Part shown: positions 8,500 to 16,472 of the stretch, piece by piece | Layout of the letters: the number at the start of each line of letters is the position of its first letter | Numbering within the stretch: the first letter of the stretch is position 1 | Notes under the pieces: model-generated | What the model saw: the letters and a program-made list of their open reading frames with translations, nothing else | The model's database searches: none | Told to the model about the DNA's origin: nothing | Assembly (NCBI RefSeq): GCF_902833085.1 | Contig: NZ_CADFEB010000008.1 | Coordinates: forward strand, 1-64,000 | DNA: 64,000 nt | Source: Burkholderia ubonensis | GTDB lineage: Bacteria > Pseudomonadota > Gammaproteobacteria > Burkholderiales > Burkholderiaceae | Reading direction: 5' to 3' | Program-made: the position numbers and the translations under genes

Positions 8500-8592
8500 A
8501 AACCGTTATCGGGTGCTTGCGAGCCCCCGTGCGCCGCGCGAGTCCATTCATCTATGTGTGAGGCCGTGTCCGGGGCGACGGGGCAACTCCAG

Positions 8593-10392
8593 CTACTGAC
8601 CAGGACGTGTCACACCGCCAGTGGTGCCGGGCGTAACCGTTGTCTCGGTGATTGCGGTGACGCCGGACGAATCAACCGAGCGTGTCGTCGTCACGGACGG
8701 AGTGGCCACACGCGCTGTGCCCTGTTGCACGATGGCTCCCGATTGCGCCGCCACTCCTGACGATTGAGTCGCCACACTCGGCCGCGCCTGCTGCGCACCC
8801 GGCTCCGTCACCACAACCGACGTCACACGCGGTTGCGCCGCTGCAGCCGGCGGCGCCATAGCGCCGGATTGAGCCGCGCCCGGCCGCGCTGCTGCGGCAG
8901 GCTGAGCCTTCGTCGCAGGCTGTTGCGCCTTCGCCACCTGCCCCGACTCCTGCCACCCACCCCCCAACGCCTTATAAAGCGTCACCCGACTCGTCAGCCC
9001 AGCGAGCTTATACGTGACGAGCAATTGCTGCGCCTGGAACAACTGCCGCTGCGCATCGAACACCCCGAAGTAATCATCGACCCCATTCTGAAACCGCATC
9101 TGCGCGAGCCGCTGGGTTTCGCTGATATCGTGGATCATCTTCTGCTGTGCGTTCACTTCGCGCTCGAAGGTCGTCCGCGCAGCCATGCTGTCCGCGACTT
9201 CCCGGAACGCGCTCTGAATCGTGCGCTCGTAATTCGCGACATTCACATCCTTCTCCACCGTCGCGAGATCGAGATTCGCGCTGTTGCGTCCTCCATCGAA
9301 GATCGGCATCGTCAGCTGCGGCGCGAACAGCCACGCCGCCCCGCCTGAAAACAACCCGGCGAGCGTCGCACTCGCAACCCCCAGCATCCCGGTCAGCGTG
9401 ATCCTCGGGAAAAACGCCGCCCGCGCCGCGCCGATATTCGCATTGGCCGCGATCAATCGATGCTCGGCCGCCATGATGTCCGGCCGGCGTTCCAGCAACG
9501 TCGACGGCAGCCCCTCGGGAAACTCCGCCAGCACATGCTGGTTGCCGAGCGGCGTCGCATTCGTCACCCCGGCCGGCAGCGGGCCGCCGCCGATCAGCAG
9601 CGTCAACGCGTTCTCATCCTGCGCAACCTGCCGCGTGTACTGCTCGACCGCAACCTGCGCGGTTTGCACCTGCGTATCGGCGCGATGCTCGTCGAGCTGC
9701 GCCATCCCGCCGGCGAGCTTGCCGCGATGGATCATCGCGGCGACATCCTGCTGGTTCTTGAGCGTGTCCTGCGCGAGCTTGAGCAGCTCGCGATCGGCCA
9801 TCAGCGTGAGATACGCATTCCCGACCTCGGCCACGAGGCTGATGTGAACGCTGCGCTGCGCTTCCACGGTCGCGAGATATTGCTCCTGCGCGGCGTGACT
9901 CATGCTGCGCACGCGCCCGAACAGGTCGATCTCGAAGTTGGTCAGCCCGACACCGGCACTAAACGTATTGATCAACGGCGACTGGCCCGGCGCACGCAAC
10001 CCCGGGCTCAGACGCTGGCTGTTGAGCCCCAGGTTGGCGTCGATTTCCGGAAACTGGACCGCGCGTTGCAGCCTGTATTGCGCGCGCGCCGCATCGATAT
10101 TGAGCGTCGCGATGCGCAGGTCGCGGTTATTGGCGAGCGCCCGCGCGATCAGCTGCTGCAGCTGCGGATCGACGAAGAACTGCCGCCAGCCGAGATCGGC
10201 CGCCGCCGGACCGCTCTGCTGACCCGCATTGGCGCCCGGCGTCGAATAGGCCGGCCCGCTCGGATAAGCGGACGGGATCGGCGCATCGGGCCGCTGGTAT
10301 GTCGGCTCCATCGAGCAGGCCGCGAGCGCGACGATGAGCGCGAGCGGCAGCACGCGTATCGGCGGAGAGGGAAACGGAAGGCTACGCATCAT
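8593..10392 (-). CDS. OprM/NodT-type outer-membrane factor lipoprotein, exopolysaccharide operon
   Basis: 599 aa. Signal sequence with lipobox ALAAC, then two copies of the TolC-like outer-membrane-factor repeat (WRQFFVDPQLQQLIARAL, RDLRIATLNIDAARAQYRLQ, ERRPDIMAAEHRLIAANANI, FPRITLTGMLG, QMRFQNGVDDYFGVFDAQRQ, TLYKALGGGW). It would form the outer-membrane channel of a tripartite export system. About 119 residues follow the usual C-terminal GGGW, rich in Ala, Thr, Gln, Pro and Val and of low complexity; family members normally end there. It is the last gene of the operon, 42 bp after the synthase. Two adjacent ATGs (10392, 10389) are possible starts. Confidence 0.88.
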   Translation of the reverse strand: MMRSLPFPSPPIRVLPLALIVALAACSMEPTYQRPDAPIPSAYPSGPAYSTPGANAGQQSGPAAADLGWRQFFVDPQLQQLIARALANNRDLRIATLNIDAARAQYRLQRAVQFPEIDANLGLNSQRLSPGLRAPGQSPLINTFSAGVGLTNFEIDLFGRVRSMSHAAQEQYLATVEAQRSVHISLVAEVGNAYLTLMADRELLKLAQDTLKNQQDVAAMIHRGKLAGGMAQLDEHRADTQVQTAQVAVEQYTRQVAQDENALTLLIGGGPLPAGVTNATPLGNQHVLAEFPEGLPSTLLERRPDIMAAEHRLIAANANIGAARAAFFPRITLTGMLGVASATLAGLFSGGAAWLFAPQLTMPIFDGGRNSANLDLATVEKDVNVANYERTIQSAFREVADSMAARTTFEREVNAQQKMIHDISETQRLAQMRFQNGVDDYFGVFDAQRQLFQAQQLLVTYKLAGLTSRVTLYKALGGGWQESGQVAKAQQPATKAQPAAAARPGAAQSGAMAPPAAAAQPRVTSVVVTEPGAQQARPSVATQSSGVAAQSGAIVQQGTARVATPSVTTTRSVDSSGVTAITETTVTPGTTGGVTRPGQ

Positions 10393-10434
10393 CGACGATT
10401 CCAGAACGAGAAAAAGAAGGGCGAGGGCGCGGAC

Positions 10435-12402
10435 TCAGTCCGACAGCGCGCGCTGCATGAGGCGCGAGATCGCCAGCTTCGGCTGGCCCTGCGCCGCGAT
10501 GTTGTGGGGGGGATCGCCGAACAGCATGCGGATCAGTCCGTGGCGCGCCGCCGTATCGACGTGCAGCGCGATGCCGAGCAGGCGGCCCTGGCGGCGCACG
10601 ATGCGGCACGGGATCCAGCCGATCGGCGCGAGCCACAGCGCACCTTCGGCATCGACCGGCAACGAGCCGGCCTGCGGCGTGAGCACGGCCGCGCCGTTGC
10701 ACGACAGATCGTGCGTCGTCACCGCGTATTCCTGCTGGCCGATGCGCAGCCGCGCGGATGCGCGATAAGGAAAGCGCTCCTCCTTGCGAGGCCGGGGCAA
10801 TTCCACGCACACCAGCATCGACGTCAGATAGAGCAGCAGCGATATCCCGGTCCACGCCGAATTGAACACGAGCCCCGGCGCGTCGGGGTCGCTCGACAGC
10901 GCATGCCCGAGCCCAAGCGCCGACAGCACGATCAGGCTGCCGTAGAACGCCGCGAACTTGCCGTGGACGATCAGCTTCGAGCGGTCCAGCCCCTTGTTCG
11001 TCACCTTGAACGGCCGCCCGAACGGCCGCAGGATCGCACTCGCGAGCGACGCGGTCACCGCCATCGCACAGACGATCTGCGTGACCTCGGTGAAGATCGG
11101 CAGCGCGCGCCGTCCGGTGATCCACATGCTGTAGGCCCAGTAGGCGATCAGCGACGGCACGCCGTACGCGAGAAACTGCATCGGCTCGCCGTACAGCGTC
11201 GGCACGTTGAAATACCAGTACAGCAGCGGCCCGAGCAGCAGCATCAGCGTGAACGGCCGGCTCAGCCAGTGCAGCAGCCCGTGCACGTAGTGCAGCCGCT
11301 GCGTGAACGTATAGCCGCGGCCGCGCAGCGGGCCGTCGGGCGTCAGCGCGACCTGGATCGTGCCGAGCCCCCAGCGGCTGCGCTGGCTGATGTATTCCGG
11401 CAGCCCTTCGGCCGACAGCCCGACCGACAGCCGTTCGTTGAGCCAGCGCGTCACATAGCCGTGCGGCATCAGCCGGTAGGTGAGGTGGATGTCCTCGGTG
11501 ACGGTGCCGGTCGGAAACCCGCCGATGTGGTTGACGAGGTCGCGCCGCACGACGAACGACGTGCCGATGCAGAACGCCGAGCCCCACGCGTCTTTTGCCG
11601 GCTGCATGATGTCGAAGAACGCGCGCTGCTCGTCGACCCAGCATTCGGTCGAGCGCAGGTTGTACTGGATGGGATCGGCGTTGTAGTAGAACTGCGGGGT
11701 CTGCACGACGCCGACCGTCGGATCGGCGAACAGGCCGATCGTGCGCATCAGGATCTTGCGGTGCGGCGCGAAGTCGGCGTCGAGCACCATGATGTACGGC
11801 GCGCCGCCGTCCGGGCCCTGCGCGCTTTTGCGCAGGCCGTTGTTCAGGTTGCCGGCCTTCGCATGCGTGTTGTCGGGGCGGGTCGCGTAGTTCGCGCCGA
11901 CCTGTTCGCAGAACGCCTTGAGCCAGTCGCGGCGCGTGTCGTCGAGCACCCAGACGCGGAAGTCCGGATAGTCGATCGCGAGCGCCGCGACGATCGTCTT
12001 CTCGAGAATCTCGAGCCCTTCGTTGTAGGTCGCGATGAAGATGTCGACGCGCGGCGCCTTCGCGGTGCGCCGCAGCCGGGCTTCGCCGGCGTCGGCGTCG
12101 GGCGAGTGATCGCTGGTGCGCGTGAGCACGACGATCGAGATCAGCGTATACGTCAGCGCGATGCACTCGAAGCCATAGAAGACGTGCGCCCACACGCTCG
12201 GAAAATCCATGCGCGGGTCGGGCAGCGTCTGGGTCGTGCGCCAATACAGGTACGTCAGCAGCAGCGTCGCGGCAACGCAGCCGAACAGGATGCGATCGAC
12301 GGCGCGCTCGCGCTTGCCGAGCCGCGTGAGTACGAACACGATCAGCAGCACGCCGCCGTTGATGACGAGCAGGGATCGGCTTGCGAGAAAGAAATCGAAC
12401 AT
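10435..12402 (-). CDS. GT2 polysaccharide synthase (BcsA-like) with C-terminal PilZ domain
   Basis: 655 aa from ATG 12402, with GGAGTG upstream; the open frame extends further but without a credible start. N-terminal membrane helices are followed by a processive family-2 glycosyltransferase: FIATYNE near 110, VLDADF near 207, TED near 300 and QRSRWGLGT near 339, the D, DxD, TED and Q/RxxRW set of cellulose/hyaluronan-type synthases. More helices follow, then a PilZ domain with both c-di-GMP binding motifs: RFPYR (RxxxR) near 541 and DLSCNGA (D/NxSxxG). It should polymerise a sugar at the inner membrane and extrude it, activated by c-di-GMP. The polymer cannot be told from sequence; the neighbours are not the canonical bcsB/bcsC. 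Confidence 0.92.
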   Translation of the reverse strand: MFDFFLASRSLLVINGGVLLIVFVLTRLGKRERAVDRILFGCVAATLLLTYLYWRTTQTLPDPRMDFPSVWAHVFYGFECIALTYTLISIVVLTRTSDHSPDADAGEARLRRTAKAPRVDIFIATYNEGLEILEKTIVAALAIDYPDFRVWVLDDTRRDWLKAFCEQVGANYATRPDNTHAKAGNLNNGLRKSAQGPDGGAPYIMVLDADFAPHRKILMRTIGLFADPTVGVVQTPQFYYNADPIQYNLRSTECWVDEQRAFFDIMQPAKDAWGSAFCIGTSFVVRRDLVNHIGGFPTGTVTEDIHLTYRLMPHGYVTRWLNERLSVGLSAEGLPEYISQRSRWGLGTIQVALTPDGPLRGRGYTFTQRLHYVHGLLHWLSRPFTLMLLLGPLLYWYFNVPTLYGEPMQFLAYGVPSLIAYWAYSMWITGRRALPIFTEVTQIVCAMAVTASLASAILRPFGRPFKVTNKGLDRSKLIVHGKFAAFYGSLIVLSALGLGHALSSDPDAPGLVFNSAWTGISLLLYLTSMLVCVELPRPRKEERFPYRASARLRIGQQEYAVTTHDLSCNGAAVLTPQAGSLPVDAEGALWLAPIGWIPCRIVRRQGRLLGIALHVDTAARHGLIRMLFGDPPHNIAAQGQPKLAISRLMQRALSD

Positions 12403-12404
12403 CG

Positions 12405-13742
12405 TCACTCCAGAGCATGAGTGGTGCCGCTGCCGGGGCAGCCGCCGCCCGGCAGGCATCCCCCGGGACGGAACGGATTCCACCCGGCCGCCGCGAGCAC
12501 GGCCCATGCGGTCGCGCCGAGGTGCGGCAGGTGGAAGTAAAAGAAGTCCTCGGTCGTGGACGTCGGCCCGATCGACAACCCGGTGCGAATGCGCGCGTCG
12601 GGCGTCGCATAGAGCAGGCCGTCCGGCGCGCGCTGCGCCAGCAGCAGCGCCCACAGCGGCTGGGCCTTGGCGTTCTGCCCGACCGCCTGCAGCGTGAGGG
12701 CCGCCTGGCCGGTGCCTTCGGTCCACACCCCGTCGGGATGCGCATTGAAGCCATAGCCGCCGTTGATCCGGTGCGCGCTGTCGACCCACGCGATGCTGCG
12801 GCGCCAGTCGGGCGGCGCGTCGGCAATCGCGAGCAGCGGCCACAGCGACGCGTCGAGCGCGGACGGGCCGACGTTCGGGCTATGCCCGTCATCGCGCGTG
12901 CCGATCAGGAAGCGGCCTTGCCGTGCATCCCACATCGCCGCGACGAAGCTGCGCGAGCGGTCCGCGGCCGTGCGCCAGCGCGCGTCGCCGGTGCGCTCGG
13001 CGAGCCAGCGGAACACCGCGTAGGTATCGACGTTGTGTTCGGTGGATTTCCATCCCTGATGGATCTGCTTCGGCTCGTACCCGAACTCGCCGCCGACGTA
13101 GCCGGCCGGCGCCGTCGCATCGAGCCGGCCCGGATCGACCCAGCCCATCAGCGCGGCGGCGCCATCGAGATAGCGTTGGTCGTGCGTCGCCTCGTGGACG
13201 GTCAGCAGCGCGAGCGCGGCCCACGCGACGTTGCCGGTTGCGGTGCCGTCCTGATACGCATCCTCGAACCACCGCTTGCTCGGTTCGTCCCACCAGCCCG
13301 GCAGCGGCGCGGGCCCGGCCGGCAGCCCGCCGGCGCGGTACGCATTGCGCAGCCGCATGTCGTGGTAATGGCGATCCCGTGCGCTCGCCTGCAGGAGCGC
13401 GTCGGCGATGCGGCGCGCGTCGTCGGTGCGGCGGCACGCGACCAGTGCGATGCCGGCGAGCGCGTTGTCGTAGACGAACGCCGCGTGCGTGAGCGCCGGC
13501 GCGAGCGGAGGGCCGCCCGGCGCCGCCTCGTAGCTGTCGAGGAAGACAGGCCCCGCGCCCGGCACGGCCGCGACACGCCCGGCCAGCGTCTTGCAGCCCG
13601 ACGCGAGCAATTCCGCGCGCTGCGGAGATGCGCCGTCGGCGCCATGGGCAGCCGGGGCGGCGAGCATCAGCGGCGCGAGCGGCAGCATCACGAGCGAGGC
13701 GATCTTGCGCAGACGGTGCAGGAAGGGCGGCTTCATCGGCAT
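12405..13742 (-). CDS. Periplasmic (alpha/alpha)6-barrel glycoside hydrolase-like protein
   Basis: 445 aa from ATG 13742 (an in-frame ATG at 13736 is also possible). A clear signal peptide (KIASLVMLPLAPLMLAAPAA, cleavage near HGA) sends it to the periplasm. The mature part has the repeated aromatic helix pattern of six-hairpin glycosidases (TGNVAWAALALLTVHEAT, GWKSTEHNVDTYAVFRWLA, WTEGTGQAALTLQAV, TEDFFYFHLPHLGATAW), with acidic residues in EHNVD and WTEGTGQ as candidate catalytic groups. Its stop is 2 bp from the synthase start, so the two are cotranslated. By analogy with BcsZ-type hydrolases of other synthase operons, it may trim or quality-control the polymer. The exact GH family is not certain. 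Confidence 0.8.
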   Translation of the reverse strand: MPMKPPFLHRLRKIASLVMLPLAPLMLAAPAAHGADGASPQRAELLASGCKTLAGRVAAVPGAGPVFLDSYEAAPGGPPLAPALTHAAFVYDNALAGIALVACRRTDDARRIADALLQASARDRHYHDMRLRNAYRAGGLPAGPAPLPGWWDEPSKRWFEDAYQDGTATGNVAWAALALLTVHEATHDQRYLDGAAALMGWVDPGRLDATAPAGYVGGEFGYEPKQIHQGWKSTEHNVDTYAVFRWLAERTGDARWRTAADRSRSFVAAMWDARQGRFLIGTRDDGHSPNVGPSALDASLWPLLAIADAPPDWRRSIAWVDSAHRINGGYGFNAHPDGVWTEGTGQAALTLQAVGQNAKAQPLWALLLAQRAPDGLLYATPDARIRTGLSIGPTSTTEDFFYFHLPHLGATAWAVLAAAGWNPFRPGGCLPGGGCPGSGTTHALE

Positions 13743-13762
13743 CGGTCCCGGTGCGCGCGGCG

Positions 13763-15220
13763 TTACGCCAGCTGGCTGCGCAGCCAGTGCAGGCCGCGAT
13801 CGGCGGCCGATCGCAGCGCATCGAACCACGGTTGCGCGCGATCGGCGATCGAGCGGAAGCCGCCCTGCGCGTTCACGTCGTCCGGAACCAGCCCGGACAT
13901 GCCGCTGCCGAGCCAGCTCCGGTTGAGGCTGACCTTCGCCCAGCGGCCCATCGCGCAGCGGTCGGCCGGATCGGCGCGCGCGCTGACGGGCAGCGCGGAC
14001 AGCGGCCGGTCGAGCTTCGCGATCACGTAGATCTCGTTCTTCTCGATCGGCGGGAACGGCACGAAGTAGCGGGCCTGCTCGCCTTCGGACGCGCGCGGCA
14101 GCACCTCGGACACGGACGCGGGCACCTTGAACGGCACGCCGTCCATCCGCACGTTCAGGCGCGTGCCGGGCAGCAGGTCGTCGCTCAGGCTGCGCGGGAA
14201 CACCGCGACGACCCGCGACTGGCTGCAGTTGCTCGCGCGGATCAGCGTCGCGCCGGCCGCGACGCGCGTGCCCGGCGGCGCGAGCACGTCTTCGACGACG
14301 CCCGGTTCGCTGGCGCGGATCTCGAGATTGGACAGCCGATCGAGCCGCGCCTTCTCGGCGTCGATCATCTTGCCGACCGACTGGCCGTAAGCGTCGTACT
14401 GCGTCATCTGCGCCTTCAACTGCACGATGTCGGCGCCGAGCAGCCGGCTGCGTTGCTCGAGCGTGGAGGTGGCGCCGTCGCTGGCGGACGCGTAGACCTT
14501 GTTGCGCGACGCATTGCCGGCGGCCGTCGCGTGATCGAGCTCGGCGGCGGCCGCGGCCTTCGCGTTCGACAGGATCGACAACTGGTAGCGCGACGCATTG
14601 GTGTAGGCCTCGCTCACCGCGCCGGCCTCCTGCATCGCCTGGTTGCGGTTGACCACGTCGGCCTGCTGGTCGACCTGCGCCTTCGCGACGTCGAGCCGCG
14701 CCTGCAGCGCGCGGATGCTCGCCGAGTGTTCCTGCTGCGACGCGCTCTGATAGCGCTGCAGGTCGCGGCCGGTCGTGGCGAGCTGGCTCTCGTCGCCGGC
14801 GAGCTGCGCGCGCGCGGCATCGTAGTGCTGCTGGTTGTCGAGCGCCTTGCCGGTCAGGTCGATCAGCAGCGCGCGGTCGATGTTCGGATTCTGCACCGTC
14901 ATCAGCGGCTGGTTCGCCGCGAACGGCTTGCCGATCCCCACTTGCTGCTGCGTGACGATCCCTTCGACCGGCGAAGTGACGAGCGTCACCTGGCTGTTGA
15001 CCACGGCCCGCTCCGACGAACGCGTGAAGATGTTCGGGAACATCACGGTCAGCACGACCCAGGCGACGAACACCACGATGCCGTAGCCGATCGAGCGCAC
15101 GGCAAAGTGCCACAGTGGCCGCCCCAGGGCGGACTGGCGGCGCGCGACGGGGTCATCGTGCGGCGCGGGCGCGTCGGGGACGGGCTCGGGCGGGCGGTGG
15201 TCGAGTCGTTGGTCGGACAT
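13763..15220 (-). CDS. HlyD-type membrane-fusion protein of exopolysaccharide operon
   Basis: 485 aa from ATG 15220, with AGGAG placed 10 nt upstream. One N-terminal membrane segment (IGYGIVVFVAWVVLTVMF), then a lipoyl half (VNSQVTLVTSPVEGIVTQQQ), a long coiled coil (about residues 130-270, DNQQHYDAARAQLAGDESQL and following), the second lipoyl half (LEIRASEPGVVEDVLAPPGT) and a beta-barrel (RVVAVFPRSLSDDLLPGTRL). Such adaptors bridge an inner-membrane partner to an outer-membrane factor. It is first in the operon with the hydrolase, synthase and outer-membrane factor, so it likely joins the synthase to the channel. This resembles the Alg44/Alg8 logic of alginate, but with the PilZ domain on the synthase rather than on the adaptor. 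Confidence 0.88.
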   Translation of the reverse strand: MSDQRLDHRPPEPVPDAPAPHDDPVARRQSALGRPLWHFAVRSIGYGIVVFVAWVVLTVMFPNIFTRSSERAVVNSQVTLVTSPVEGIVTQQQVGIGKPFAANQPLMTVQNPNIDRALLIDLTGKALDNQQHYDAARAQLAGDESQLATTGRDLQRYQSASQQEHSASIRALQARLDVAKAQVDQQADVVNRNQAMQEAGAVSEAYTNASRYQLSILSNAKAAAAAELDHATAAGNASRNKVYASASDGATSTLEQRSRLLGADIVQLKAQMTQYDAYGQSVGKMIDAEKARLDRLSNLEIRASEPGVVEDVLAPPGTRVAAGATLIRASNCSQSRVVAVFPRSLSDDLLPGTRLNVRMDGVPFKVPASVSEVLPRASEGEQARYFVPFPPIEKNEIYVIAKLDRPLSALPVSARADPADRCAMGRWAKVSLNRSWLGSGMSGLVPDDVNAQGGFRSIADRAQPWFDALRSAADRGLHWLRSQLA

Positions 15221-15943
15221 TGGGCTCTCTCCTGCATGGCAAACGCACGAACGAGCGGACGAACGTCGTCGCACGCCCGGTGCCGGCGTCAGCTGTGGGC
15301 ATCGTCGTCGAAGACAAGCCGGCGCCGTTGCGCACGAGCGCGCGCGCCGGTCCCGGCCTGCCTGTGTCGTTTGTTGTCCGCAGTGCACTCGCTCCAAGCT
15401 CGCGTTGGATCGACACACTGTCTGAACTGGCCGGCTTGACCGGCCGCCTGATCGGCCCCGCTTGCGCGGTGCCTCGTTGAACGTGGTCTTGCAACAACGT
15501 ATTGACGACTCGCATTCGTCTGCGCGGCACGTCCGGCAGAGGCGCTGCGAGTCAATTCAGACTAGTGAAGTCGCCGCGGCGGTACTGTAAGTGTGTGTAA
15601 AAGATGATTTCTTTGAGACCCTAAAACGCGCGTGTTAAGTGACTGCCTGGTTAACCGTCGATCGTTGTCGGTCGTCTGTAATGCTCGTGACGCAAGCCGG
15701 CGCGCAATTGGACGGGGAGCGCGAATCATGGAATCCGACGATATCCGGGGCATTCGGGCCCGCTGCGACGCCCGGCCGAGACCGATGCGGCGCGGGCGTC
15801 ATGCGTTGCCGCGATTGCGCGTCGATTCGACCGCACGATCCGTACCCGTCGAGCGGTCATTGTGCTGAGGATTGGCGCGGACGACTCGACATCCGCGCAC
15901 GGATCGGCGACGATCGAGCAAACAACAGCCAGACGTCACGCAC
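15221..15943. other. Gene-free divergent region upstream of the exopolysaccharide operon
   Basis: About 720 bp without a convincing gene. It contains short repeats of the ACGAAC/GAGCGGACG type at 15245-15265, a GC palindrome near 15574, an AT-richer block at 15590-15640 and the palindrome GGTTAACC at 15649-15656. The length suggests a regulated leader for the polysaccharide operon, but no promoter boxes can be assigned. Confidence 0.4.
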
Positions 15944-16375
15944 ATGACCGTCGATCACCAACCGATCTGGATGCCCGTCGCGATGAGAGAGCGTGGCGTG
16001 CGTCGTTTCCCCGCGGGCGAGACGAATCCCCGCATCGTCGAGTACAACAACCACACGAACCTCGTCGGCTATGACGACAAGATTTCGTGGTGCTCGTCGT
16101 TCCTGAACTGGTGCATGGTGCACGCGGGCTTGCGCGGCACCGGCTCCGCGCTCGCGCGCTCGTGGCTCGCATGGGGCAGGGCGCTGGAGCGGCCGGTGTA
16201 CGGCTGCGTTGCCGTGCTGACGCGCGACGATCCGGCGAGCTGGAAAGGGCACGTCGGGTTCTATTTGCGTCACGACGACGAGAACGTCTACCTGTTCGGC
16301 GGCAACCAGCTCGAAGAAGTACGCGAGCTCGCGTATCCGCTCGACACCGTGATCGGCTACCGGTGGCCCGCATAG
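15944..16375 (+). CDS. TIGR02594/CHAP-like cell-wall hydrolase-type protein
   Basis: 143 aa from ATG 15944; the longer open frame has no family similarity before it. The pattern ISWCSSFLNWCMVHAG, then WLAWG, GCVAVLTR, GHVGFYLR and YLFGGNQ matches the small papain-like (NlpC/P60/CHAP) family TIGR02594, with WCSSF carrying the likely catalytic Cys and GHVGF the His. Such proteins cut peptidoglycan cross-links or stems. There is no signal peptide and no holin or phage gene nearby, and it sits alone between two minus-strand operons. It could be a phage-lysin relic or a secreted toxin. No ribosome-binding site is obvious. Confidence 0.75.
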   Translation: MTVDHQPIWMPVAMRERGVRRFPAGETNPRIVEYNNHTNLVGYDDKISWCSSFLNWCMVHAGLRGTGSALARSWLAWGRALERPVYGCVAVLTRDDPASWKGHVGFYLRHDDENVYLFGGNQLEEVRELAYPLDTVIGYRWPA

Positions 16376-16472
16376 CGGGCGTTCAGGTCGCCGACCGTCG
16401 CACGCGCTCGCCCGCTTGCTCCATCCGCTGGCTTTTCGCTTGCTCGGGCGCCGCGATCCTCTCCCGCGTCGC

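Noticed and set aside
9460..12420. 986-codon plus-strand open frame
   Set aside because: It is antisense to the outer-membrane factor and GT2 synthase genes. Its translation is Arg/Gln/Ala-rich without domains, typical of high-GC shadow frames.
12405..15113. 902-codon minus-strand frame extending through the glycoside hydrolase into the membrane-fusion gene
   Set aside because: Only the part from 13742 onward has a signal peptide and hydrolase pattern; the rest is an out-of-frame shadow of the HlyD-type gene.
15872..15943. Longer N-terminus for the cell-wall hydrolase-like protein
   Set aside because: The added 24 residues are basic and without family similarity; the family start fits ATG 15944.
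16366..16380. GCCCGC-ATA-GCGGGC hairpin over the stop of the cell-wall hydrolase-like gene
   Set aside because: Lies in the coding end with no T-run and a 3-nt loop; probably chance in GC-rich sequence.
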